DNA of 52,635 nucleotides from Candidatus Poribacteria bacterium WGA-3G (GTDB taxonomy: Bacteria > Poribacteria > WGA-4E > WGA-3G), in the NCBI GenBank assembly GCA_000406005.1, contig ASZN01000019.1, forward strand, positions 23,997-76,631, read 5' to 3'. A program made the translations under genes and the position numbers. Below, piece after piece: positions 42,127 to 49,588 of this stretch. The notes below the pieces were generated by a model. The model did no database searches, had not been told where the DNA came from, and saw only the letters and a list, made by a program, of their open reading frames with translations. Position 1 is the first letter of the stretch, and every line of letters starts with the position of its first letter.

Positions 42127-42393
42127 CACAGAAAGGCAAAGCACACATATCGCCACCCTATTTAAGATTGGGCTTACGCAATTACTTCATGAATTTCTAC
42201 GTCCTATATAGTGTTGTCGAGATTTCAAGATCCGCCAATCAACAGATGGGATACCTCGCTAACATAGCAGGTGCGTAAGCACGGTAAAGGAAGATTGTAA
42301 AAGAATTTGGAAAGGAGCATGCGGTCTGAACCGGTATAGGATGTTGTTTGCAAACCTATATAAAACCTGAAACAGGAACCGCGAACGTTACTT
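42127..42393 (+). other. Long structured gap between rimP and nusA
   Basis: No coding frame was found in this gap. GCTTACGCA (42172-42180) is the exact reverse complement of TGCGTAAGC (42272-42280) and would close a domain of about 91 nt. TATAGG (42335-42340) and CCTATA (42355-42360) flank a GTTTGCAAAC palindrome (42346-42355) just before nusA. It could be a regulatory leader of nusA. No convincing internal promoter was seen. Confidence 0.35.
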
Positions 42394-43707
42394 ATGTTAA
42401 AGGACCTCCAGAACGCTATTCGTCAGAATACAGCACAAACAGATTTACCTGAACAGGTCTTTGTTGAGGCGATAGAGGAAGCACTTCGTGCCGCAGCACG
42501 CCGAGTTTATGGTGCCGATGCCGACGTTGCTGTTGAGATTAACTTGGAAAATAGTGATATACGCTGCTACGTCCCTAAGAAGGTCGTTAATATTATGCGT
42601 GATTTCTCCACAGAAATCCCCATCGAGCACGCCAAGCAATTCCAAGAGGACATTGAAATCGGACAGGTACTGAACGTCGAAATCAATCCCAGCGAATTTG
42701 GACGGATTCCTGCCCAGTTAGCAAAACAGATCCTTTTCCAAAAAATTAAACAGGCTGAACGCGAAAAAATCTATGACGAATTCGCCGGACGCGAAGGTGA
42801 GGTCGTCACCGGTTATGTCCAGCGATTTGAACGCGGTGGTATTATCTTAGACCTTGAGCAGACAGAAGCCTTTTTACCACCGCGAGAAATGCCGCGCGCA
42901 CACAACTACGAACGCGGTAAACGCTTGCAATGCCTAATATTAAATGTGAAAAACGAGATGCGCGGCGCCCCGATCATCGTATCCCGAACACACCGAGATC
43001 TCGTCGCAATGTTATTTGAACAAGAGGTCCCCGAAATCTACGATGGGCAAGTCCGAATAATGGCAGTCGCACGCGATCCAGGCAATCGGGCAAAAGTCGC
43101 AGTCAGAGCCACGGAGGAAGGAATAGATGCCGTCGGCACCTGTGTCGGTGTCAAAGGGATCCGTGTACGCGCTATCGTCAGTGAACTCGATGACGAAAAA
43201 ATTGATCTCGTCGAATGGAGCGAAGACCCAAACGTTTTTATCGCTAACGCTTTGGGGCGGGTCGTCGTCAAAAGGGTCGAACTCAACGAGGCGAATAAAA
43301 GTGCACGCGTCATTGTCCCAGACAACCAGCTCTCCTTAGCCATCGGACAACGTGGACAGAACGCTCGGCTCGCCGCAAAATTAACCGGATGGAAGGTCGA
43401 TATAAAAGGTGAATCCGAAGATACTGTTTCGATCAATGGACTCTTCAGATCCGATGACACTGAGCAAACAGTAGACACACCTGATGAAGACGCTCACGAA
43501 AATCAACAAGAACAACCCGCTGCAGATGCTACCGATGCAGCAGATGTTGAAAATATAGACGATAGTACGGTAGATACAGATACTTTTGAAACCGAAACCG
43601 CAGAAGAGAACGCTGAACCACTTGAAGCAACCAGCGATGATGATTTTGATGTTGAAGACGATTTTGATGTTGAAGACGATTTTGATGTTGAATCTGAAAG
43701 TGGGTGA
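42394..43707 (+). CDS. nusA: Transcription termination/antitermination factor NusA
   Basis: A 437-residue NusA that binds RNA polymerase and nascent RNA to control pausing, termination and antitermination. The N-terminal polymerase-binding domain begins VEAIEEALRAAARRVYGADA. The S1 domain includes EVVTGYVQRFERGGIILDL. The KH region has GTCVGVKGIRVRAIVSEL and the second KH loop LAIGQRGQNARLAAKLTGWK. A long acidic tail follows (residues 355-437), ending in three 6-residue units D-D-F-D-V-E. This tail replaces the helical acidic repeats of enterobacterial NusA. The stop overlaps the ylxR GTG by 4 bp. Confidence 0.96.
   Translation: MLKDLQNAIRQNTAQTDLPEQVFVEAIEEALRAAARRVYGADADVAVEINLENSDIRCYVPKKVVNIMRDFSTEIPIEHAKQFQEDIEIGQVLNVEINPSEFGRIPAQLAKQILFQKIKQAEREKIYDEFAGREGEVVTGYVQRFERGGIILDLEQTEAFLPPREMPRAHNYERGKRLQCLILNVKNEMRGAPIIVSRTHRDLVAMLFEQEVPEIYDGQVRIMAVARDPGNRAKVAVRATEEGIDAVGTCVGVKGIRVRAIVSELDDEKIDLVEWSEDPNVFIANALGRVVVKRVELNEANKSARVIVPDNQLSLAIGQRGQNARLAAKLTGWKVDIKGESEDTVSINGLFRSDDTEQTVDTPDEDAHENQQEQPAADATDAADVENIDDSTVDTDTFETETAEENAEPLEATSDDDFDVEDDFDVEDDFDVESESG
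43639..43692 (+). repeat. Three tandem 18-bp units in the nusA 3' end
   Basis: Unit GA(T/C)GATTTTGATGTTGAA at 43639-43656, 43657-43674 and 43675-43692, encoding DDFDVE three times. The multiple of three keeps the frame, so copy-number change would only alter the length of the acidic tail. Confidence 0.85.
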
Positions 43708-44021
43708 AATTGTTGACGGATGTTATTCGGACTTGTGTCGGGTGTCGAGAAAAATTTTCACAACGGACGTTGATCCGATTCGTCGGTCAAAAAGATGGAA
43801 CACTCCGAATTGACAACGAAAAAAAGTTACACGGGCGCGGGGCTTATGTTTGCCGCTCCGAATCCTGCATCCTGAAAGCATTTAAGTCGCCGAGACGCAT
43901 TAATTCGCTATTACGGACACAACTTGCACACGCGGTTATAGAACGATTTGAGAAGATCCTTCTTCAATGGACAAAAGAATCCGATAGCACAACAGAAAAA
44001 AGGAGGTACTCCTATGAGTAG
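43704..44021 (+). CDS. ylxR: YlxR-family (DUF448) protein
   Basis: 105 residues starting at a GTG overlapped with the nusA stop (GTGA). RTCVGCREKFSQRTLIRFV is the signature C-x-x-C region of YlxR. GRGAYVCRSESCILKAFKSP follows and completes the basic RNA-binding-like surface. YlxR is a small nucleoid/RNA-associated protein almost always encoded between nusA and infB; in Bacillus and Clostridium it influences transcription and RNase P. The C-terminus is about 15 residues longer than usual and runs over the ribosome site of infB, overlapping its coding sequence by 8 bp. Confidence 0.92.
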   Translation: MKLLTDVIRTCVGCREKFSQRTLIRFVGQKDGTLRIDNEKKLHGRGAYVCRSESCILKAFKSPRRINSLLRTQLAHAVIERFEKILLQWTKESDSTTEKRRYSYE

Positions 44022-46032
44022 AGCCCCACGGCAGCGGCGAAGATCCAATAGAAATAATCGTGAGCAAAATCACGGACAGGGTACGCCGGTTTATGAATTG
44101 GCAAAACAATATAACCTAACGCCCCAGGAACTTATCGCCTTCCTGAAGGATCTTGGTGTCCAGGTTAAAAATGATATGACATCACTTGACCCAGATACCG
44201 TCGCATTAATAGAATCTGAACTTACAGTCAAAGCCGACGCGCAGGTTGTATCCAAAAATGAAGCAGCCGTCAAAAATGCCGCCAACGGTTTGAAAATCGA
44301 AGAAGGCGCGACCGTTTCTGATCTCGCTACATCACTCGACTTGCAACCGTCGGCACTCATTATGCAACTCATGAAACTGAAAGTGATAGCCAATATAAAC
44401 CAGAGGCTCGATTACAAGACCCTCGTTATGCTTGGAGAGCACTTGGGTTTTGAAGCTATCAAAGCGAAAACACTTGAAGAAGAACTGTTGGTTGAAAAAG
44501 CAGACCCATCTGAATCTTTACAACCCCGGGCACCCGTTGTTACAATTATGGGACACGTTGACCACGGTAAAACTTCTCTCTTGGACGCTATCCGTCAATC
44601 AAACATCAGTGAATCTGAAGCGGGGAATATCACACAACACATCGGGGCATATCACGTAAACCTGGAAAGTGGAAGTGTCGTTTTCTTGGATACACCCGGA
44701 CACGCCGCTTTTACCGCTATGCGCGCACGCGGCGCACAAGCAACTGACATCGTTGTACTTATCGTTGCAGCCGACGACGGCGTGATGCCTCAAACAATTG
44801 AGGCTATTAACCACGCAAAAGCCGCTAAAGTACCTATCGTCGTCGCAATTAACAAAATCGATGTCCCCGGCGCACGACCAGACTATATAAAACAACAATT
44901 ATCAGAACATGAACTCATTCCTGAAGAATGGGGTGGGCAAACCATTTGTGTCGAAACCTCCGCTACAGAAGGAACAGGCATCGATTTTCTCCTCGAAATG
45001 CTACTTTTGGAGGCAGCACTCCTTGAACTCAAGGCAAACCCAGATAAACCCGCACGCGGGGTCGTCATTGAGGCAGAAGTCGATAAAGGACGCGGCACCG
45101 TCGCAACTGTACTAGTACAATCCGGAACACTAACGGTCGGAGACTTTTTTGTCTCCGGTAGGTATTCCGGAAAAGTTAGAGCAATGATAGACGATTTTGG
45201 AAAACGGATGAAAAAAGCCGGACCCTCAAGTCCTGTCGAAGTCCTCGGATTTACAGGTGTTCCTGAAGCAGGTGATAAATTCTACGTCATTGAATCTGAA
45301 AAGGACGCACGCACAATTAGCGAAGCACGCCTAGATCAATACCGAACCGAGAAACTCGGCACAAATAGCCACGTCAGCTTGGAAAACCTATACCAACAAA
45401 TCCAAGAAGGGGAAATTAAAGAATTGAACGTCGTCCTTAAAGGCGATGTCCAAGGTTCCGTACAAGCAGTCGCCTCATCCTTACTTGAATTGAGCACTGA
45501 TGAAGTTAAAATTAAGATCATTCACCAAGCCGTCGGCGGAATCTCCGAAACTGATATTTTGCTCGCTTCTGCATCTGACGCTATTGTTGTCGGTTTCAAC
45601 GTTCACCCAACAACTGAGGCAGTACAAGCTAAGGAATTGGAGGGGATTGATGTCCGGACATACAACGTGATCTATAACCTCATTTCCTACATCCACTCTG
45701 CTATGGAAGGCTTACTTGACCCAGAAGTTCGAGAGATCGTTATCGGACGCGCAGAGGTTCGCGAATTGTTTAAAGTACCACGCCTCGGCTTAGTCGCTGG
45801 CAGCTATGTCAATTGGGGACGCATCTCTTACAATCAACCCCTTCGTGTCCTTCGAGACAATCGCTTGGTTCACGAGGGAAAAGTTGTTTCACTCCGTCGA
45901 TTCAAGGAAAATGTAAACGAAGTACAAGCAAACTATGAATGCGGTATAGGCATCGAAGCGTTTGGTGATCTAAAGGTCGGCGATGTGCTTGAGTGTTACG
46001 TCCACGAAGAAATCGCACGTACGCTTTCATAA
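44014..46032 (+). CDS. infB: Translation initiation factor IF-2
   Basis: 672 residues from the ATG at 44014, selected by AAGGAGG upstream; an earlier in-frame ATG at 43948 precedes that site. IF-2 is the GTPase that places initiator tRNA on the 30S subunit. A short basic N-terminus is followed by two IF2N modules (PVYELAKQYNLTPQELIAFL and TVSDLATSLDLQPSALIMQL). The G domain has G1 MGHVDHGKTS, G3 DTPGHAAF and G4 AINKID. Domains II to IV end in GDVLECYVHEEIARTL. The N-terminal extension is much shorter than in enteric bacteria. It overlaps ylxR by 8 bp. Confidence 0.97.
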   Translation: MSRAPRQRRRSNRNNREQNHGQGTPVYELAKQYNLTPQELIAFLKDLGVQVKNDMTSLDPDTVALIESELTVKADAQVVSKNEAAVKNAANGLKIEEGATVSDLATSLDLQPSALIMQLMKLKVIANINQRLDYKTLVMLGEHLGFEAIKAKTLEEELLVEKADPSESLQPRAPVVTIMGHVDHGKTSLLDAIRQSNISESEAGNITQHIGAYHVNLESGSVVFLDTPGHAAFTAMRARGAQATDIVVLIVAADDGVMPQTIEAINHAKAAKVPIVVAINKIDVPGARPDYIKQQLSEHELIPEEWGGQTICVETSATEGTGIDFLLEMLLLEAALLELKANPDKPARGVVIEAEVDKGRGTVATVLVQSGTLTVGDFFVSGRYSGKVRAMIDDFGKRMKKAGPSSPVEVLGFTGVPEAGDKFYVIESEKDARTISEARLDQYRTEKLGTNSHVSLENLYQQIQEGEIKELNVVLKGDVQGSVQAVASSLLELSTDEVKIKIIHQAVGGISETDILLASASDAIVVGFNVHPTTEAVQAKELEGIDVRTYNVIYNLISYIHSAMEGLLDPEVREIVIGRAEVRELFKVPRLGLVAGSYVNWGRISYNQPLRVLRDNRLVHEGKVVSLRRFKENVNEVQANYECGIGIEAFGDLKVGDVLECYVHEEIARTLS

Positions 46033-46117
46033 CCCGTTCTGTTATATCATAGCCTATTTATTAAACGACGCAGTTGAAAACCGCAACTAACATGGCAATT
46101 AATCGACATCTAAATTT

Positions 46118-46402
46118 ATGCACATCGGTGTTTGTAAAATCCGGCTACGGATCCCAGACAGCCAATCGTTGAAAGCGAAACGCCGGGTCGTCAAAAGTCT
46201 TATTGCTAAACTTAAAAACCGTTTCAATATCGCTATCGCAGAGATTGAGGCGTTAGACGCACATCAGCTTGCAGTGTTAGCAGCAGTATCCGTTTCCAAC
46301 GATCACGCACACCTCAACAAACTTATATCGCATGTCGTTAATTTTGTTGAGGCAAATGTCGATGCTGAACTCATCGATTACGAAACAGAATTCTTTTTCT
46401 GA
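46118..46402 (+). CDS. ylxP: YlxP-family (DUF503) protein
   Basis: A 94-residue small protein of the DUF503 family: HIGVCKIRLRIPDSQSLKAK, RRVVKSLIAKLKNRFNIAIA and EIEALDAHQLAVLAAVSVSN form the ferredoxin-like fold. The family is nearly always found between infB and rbfA and is linked to ribosome maturation; its biochemical role is unsettled. It sits in exactly this place, 85 bp after infB and 46 bp before rbfA. Confidence 0.9.
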   Translation: MHIGVCKIRLRIPDSQSLKAKRRVVKSLIAKLKNRFNIAIAEIEALDAHQLAVLAAVSVSNDHAHLNKLISHVVNFVEANVDAELIDYETEFFF

Positions 46403-46448
46403 TAAGACATAAATCGCAAGACAAAACTTGCTGTTGAGGTAGAAATAC

Positions 46449-46832
46449 ATGGCAGATAGTAGAAGGCAAGATCGCGTTGCAGCACTCATCCAACGGGAAC
46501 TCAGCGAGATCATCCAACGTTCCGTTAAAGATCCGCGTGTCGCGTTTTGTACTGTCACACAGGCAGAAGTTTCACCAGACCTAAAATATGTTGATGTCAA
46601 AGTAAGCGTTATCGGAGACGATACACAAAAGGAGAAAACACTCGCAGGCCTGAAAAGCGCAACAGGATTCCTACGCCGAGAAATCGGAAAACGACTCACC
46701 CTACGCTATTCGCCAGAACTCCGCTTCGCTATTGATGAATCCGCTGACTACCTATTGAGAATAGATGGACTCCTGAAGTCCGTTAACTCAGAAGATGAGG
46801 CACCCGATAACCAGACAGCAGACCTTACATGA
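46449..46832 (+). CDS. rbfA: 30S ribosome-binding factor A
   Basis: A 127-residue cold-shock ribosome maturation factor with a KH-like fold. The N-terminal helix RRQDRVAALIQRELSEIIQR, VKDPRVAFCTVTQAEVSPDL, KYVDVKVSVIGD and the tail LRREIGKRLTLRYSPELRFA are family signatures. RbfA binds the 30S neck for 16S rRNA 5'-end processing. GAGGT lies 9-10 nt before the ATG. Its stop overlaps the nrnA start (ATGA at 46829-46832). Confidence 0.95.
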   Translation: MADSRRQDRVAALIQRELSEIIQRSVKDPRVAFCTVTQAEVSPDLKYVDVKVSVIGDDTQKEKTLAGLKSATGFLRREIGKRLTLRYSPELRFAIDESADYLLRIDGLLKSVNSEDEAPDNQTADLT

Positions 46833-47884
46833 AGACTCTACAGACAACTGAGATGCCAAACTACAGCACACTCCTCTCTGTATTTGACCGGTATCACAGC
46901 TTCGCACTCTCAACGCATATTAATCCTGATGGCGATGCTATCGGGTCCCAACTCGCGCTATACACCTTTCTCACAGAGATCGGGAAATCTGTTAAAGTAT
47001 TTAATACGGATGCCGTACCTAAAAACTACAAATTCCTTCCAGGGTGGGATATCATTGAAGCGGTTAATGCCGTTGATTCATATCGACCGGAAGTACTCGT
47101 TGTATTAGACGCAAGCACACTTAACCGGATCGGAAAAAAACTTTCTAAAACCTTACTGCCAATACACAAACTCGTTAACATCGACCATCACGCCACAGCA
47201 GAGGCGTTCGGCGACATAAACCTCATTATGCCTTCTGCCTCTTCCACCTCAGAAATCGTCTATAAACTTATTAAACACTATCAAACACCAATAGGTAAAG
47301 CGTGCGCGCTCTGTCTTTATACGGGGCTCATGTTTGATACCGGTTGTTTTCGCTATAGCAATACGACACCTGAAACACATCAGATCGCAGCGGAATTGAT
47401 GGAGATAGGCGAATTCGCACCAGATGAAGTCTATCGGAACGTTTATGAACAACTACCCGTCGCTAAACTTCGAGTACTAAGCGAAGTTCTCAGGACATTA
47501 CAAGTGACCGATAACGGAAAAATCGCGTCAGTTTACGCAACACAAGAGATGTTCCGTAAAACAGGAACAAACACCGATGCAGTAGAAGGGATTGTCAATC
47601 AAATTCAAGCAATCGCCGGTGTTGAGGTCGCACTCTGTGTTTCTGAAATGACCGATCGAAGCACGAAAGTTAGTATGAGAAGCAAAGGACGCGTTGATGT
47701 CAGTCAACTTGCTGCTGAATTTGAAGGCGGCGGACACGCACGGGCCGCAGGATGCAGGCTGCTCACGCATTATATCACAGCACTCACAACACTTGTTGAA
47801 ACCGCACAACGCTATATGGATCAAAATTCCTCGGAATATACGGATTCTGGAAGGATTGAGCCACGTGGAAAACGCCAGTCATAG
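46829..47884 (+). CDS. nrnA: DHH-family nanoRNase / pAp phosphatase
   Basis: A 351-residue DHH-DHHA1 phosphoesterase that degrades very short oligoribonucleotides and removes the 3' phosphate of pAp. The metal motifs are HINPDGDAIGS near residue 30, VVLDASTLNRIG, and the DHH motif itself in NIDHHATAEAFGD. The DHHA1 substrate glycine motif GGGHARAAGCRL is in the C-terminal domain. The start overlaps the rbfA stop by 4 bp. The C-terminal tail (SSEYTDSGRIEPRGKRQS) runs past the usual end and overlaps ribF by 20 bp. In most genomes truB would follow at this point. Confidence 0.94.
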   Translation: MKTLQTTEMPNYSTLLSVFDRYHSFALSTHINPDGDAIGSQLALYTFLTEIGKSVKVFNTDAVPKNYKFLPGWDIIEAVNAVDSYRPEVLVVLDASTLNRIGKKLSKTLLPIHKLVNIDHHATAEAFGDINLIMPSASSTSEIVYKLIKHYQTPIGKACALCLYTGLMFDTGCFRYSNTTPETHQIAAELMEIGEFAPDEVYRNVYEQLPVAKLRVLSEVLRTLQVTDNGKIASVYATQEMFRKTGTNTDAVEGIVNQIQAIAGVEVALCVSEMTDRSTKVSMRSKGRVDVSQLAAEFEGGGHARAAGCRLLTHYITALTTLVETAQRYMDQNSSEYTDSGRIEPRGKRQS

Positions 47885-48851
47885 GACCGATCCGAAAATC
47901 GATCCTACAACTTGTCGGTTGAATGATATAGCCGAATTCGAGAGAAATACAGTCGTCACTTTTGGTGTATTTGACGGGATCCACATCGGACACCAAACCG
48001 TTATTGATACACTTCTCAAGCATGCTACACATTATAAGTTGATGAGCGTCTTGATCAGCTTTTATCCCCATCCTCTCGCATTCCTCGCACCCGAACGCTG
48101 CCCCCCTCTCCTAACGCCACTCTCCAAGCGCATCGAAATCCTTCAACAACTGGGGATTGACAAAATTATTATGCTCAGTTTTGACGCACAAATAGCGGCG
48201 ATGTCGCCAGAATACTTCGTGGAACATGTCCTCCTAAAAAAATGCCGCGCCAGACATATCGTGGTCGGGTACGCTTGTCAGTTCGGAAAAAATCGCGCTG
48301 GCAACGCCGAAAAACTCATAGAATTCGCCGAAGTATATCCGTTCGACGTTACCGTTGTACCCCCAACAGAAATAGATGGTACCCCTATCCATAGCACCCG
48401 GATACGAGAGGCCTTGACGCGGGGAGATATGCACTGCACTGCACAACTGTTGGGACGTTATTATGCTCTCATCGGGAACGTCATTCCCGGCGATGGTCGT
48501 GGACGGCAGATCGGATTTCCAACAGCTAACATAGACACACACGGACAAGTCTGCCCACCGAATGGCGTTTACGCCATTCGAGCACAATTGGAAGGACAAC
48601 AACTCGATGGCGTCTTGAACATTGGCGTTCGTCCTACGTTTGACGGCACAACTGTTCAGATAGAATGCCACTTTTTTGATTTTCATGAAACAATCTACGG
48701 AAAATCCGTAGAAATCTTTCTAATAAAAAAAATTAGGAGTGAGCAGAAGTTCACCAACCCTGAAGCACTCATTCAACAAATACAACGCGATATCAAGACA
48801 GCAAAGAAGATTCTCGTAGAGACGAACCGCCAACCTGAAAGACTCAGTTAG
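47865..48851 (+). CDS. ribF: Bifunctional riboflavin kinase / FAD synthetase
   Basis: 328 residues from the GTG at 47865 (AAGGA 9 nt upstream). The frame is open further upstream inside nrnA, but that sequence is not RibF-like. The FAD synthetase part has VVTFGVFDGIHIGHQTVIDT, the nucleotidyl-transfer motif, and FYPHPLAFLAP. The kinase part has GNVIPGDGRGRQIGFPTANI and VLNIGVRPTF. It makes FMN from riboflavin and ATP, then FAD. The GTG lies inside the end of nrnA, implying coupled translation. rpsO follows after its own promoter. Confidence 0.94.
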   Translation: MENASHRTDPKIDPTTCRLNDIAEFERNTVVTFGVFDGIHIGHQTVIDTLLKHATHYKLMSVLISFYPHPLAFLAPERCPPLLTPLSKRIEILQQLGIDKIIMLSFDAQIAAMSPEYFVEHVLLKKCRARHIVVGYACQFGKNRAGNAEKLIEFAEVYPFDVTVVPPTEIDGTPIHSTRIREALTRGDMHCTAQLLGRYYALIGNVIPGDGRGRQIGFPTANIDTHGQVCPPNGVYAIRAQLEGQQLDGVLNIGVRPTFDGTTVQIECHFFDFHETIYGKSVEIFLIKKIRSEQKFTNPEALIQQIQRDIKTAKKILVETNRQPERLS

Positions 48852-48882
48852 GTATTCCTACTGCTTCGGATATGAGTTTAAT

Positions 48883-48911
48883 TTGAATTCGCAACGGATT
48901 TGTGGTATTAT
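48883..48911 (+). promoter_or_regulatory. Promoter for rpsO(-pnp)
   Basis: TTGAAT (48883-48888) and TATTAT (48906-48911) are separated by 17 bp. The leader of about 150 nt contains a GGGAA-CGAC-TTCCC hairpin near 48937-48950 and could house S15 autoregulation as in other bacteria, though no known class was identified. Confidence 0.55.
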
Positions 48912-49069
48912 ATAAGTACAAAATAAAATAACGATGGGAACGACTTCCCGAACGCAGCTGAATCGCCATTTCATATAATACAAGACAAGCATCGGTGCCT
49001 CGCACTGCTCGCCTTATGAGATTGATAAAGTTGCAAACTCCTAAAATTGTAAGAAGGAGGTGAAGGTAA

Positions 49070-49354
49070 TTGGCAATTGGTGCACCAGAGAAAAAAGAAT
49101 TAATCCAAAAGTACCAGATACATCAACAGGACACAGGTTCCCCAGAGGCACAAGTGGCAATTTTGACCGCGCGTATTCGACAATTAACTGAACATTTTCG
49201 GACACACCGCAAGGATCATCATTCACGCCATGGACTCTACCGCTTAGTTGGTAAACAACGTCGCTTGTTACGGTATCTATATAAGAAAGACGTTACGCGC
49301 TATTACCGTTTAATTAATGAACTCGGAATTCGTGACACCATCGGATTAAGGTAA
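49070..49354 (+). CDS. rpsO: Small ribosomal subunit protein S15
   Basis: 94 residues, close to the normal 89. The start is a TTG at 49070, fixed by AAGGAGGTGA about 6-7 nt upstream. QIHQQDTGSPEAQVAILTAR and IRQLTEHFRTHRKDHHSRHG contain the conserved 16S rRNA contacts, and LVGKQRRLLRYLYKKDVTRY completes the helical bundle. S15 is a primary binder of the 16S central domain and often represses its own mRNA. A TTG start on a highly expressed ribosomal gene could help keep its translation moderate. Confidence 0.96.
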   Translation: MAIGAPEKKELIQKYQIHQQDTGSPEAQVAILTARIRQLTEHFRTHRKDHHSRHGLYRLVGKQRRLLRYLYKKDVTRYYRLINELGIRDTIGLR

Positions 49355-49511
49355 ATTAGGTTATCGTATGGATGCTAAGTACATTCTATATCGGCACAAG
49401 CAGAACATAATGATCGAAATCTTGTGCCGAGCGAGTCTCATTAGCACGGCACGATCTCATTTTAAAAAATGTAGTTAGCATCGTTAAGTCGGCAATTTGT
49501 CTCTCGAAAAA

Positions 49512-49541
49512 AGGCAGTGATTGCATCGCCTCTTTATTTTT
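49512..49541 (+). terminator. Hairpin terminator or processing stem between rpsO and pnp
   Basis: AGGCAGTG (49512-49519) pairs with CATCGCCT (49524-49531), with one mismatch and one G-T pair, around loop ATTG. It is followed by CTTTATTTTTC. In other bacteria this gap also holds an rpsO terminator and an RNase processing site that controls pnp. Confidence 0.6.
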
Positions 49542-49549
49542 CATATATA
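49521..49549 (+). promoter_or_regulatory. Weak candidate promoter for pnp
   Basis: TTGCAT (49521-49526) and TATATA (49544-49549) are separated by 17 bp, about 40 bp before the pnp ATG. It overlaps the terminator hairpin. The rest of the gap from 49355 shows no gene. Confidence 0.35.
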
Positions 49550-49588
49550 GTGGCACGACGGAAAATAGGAATACAGGAGTAGTATTAA

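Noticed and set aside
47694..47864. N-terminal extension of ribF reading back into nrnA
   Set aside because: The sequence is not RibF-like and is the out-of-frame shadow of nrnA. The GTG at 47865 has a ribosome site.
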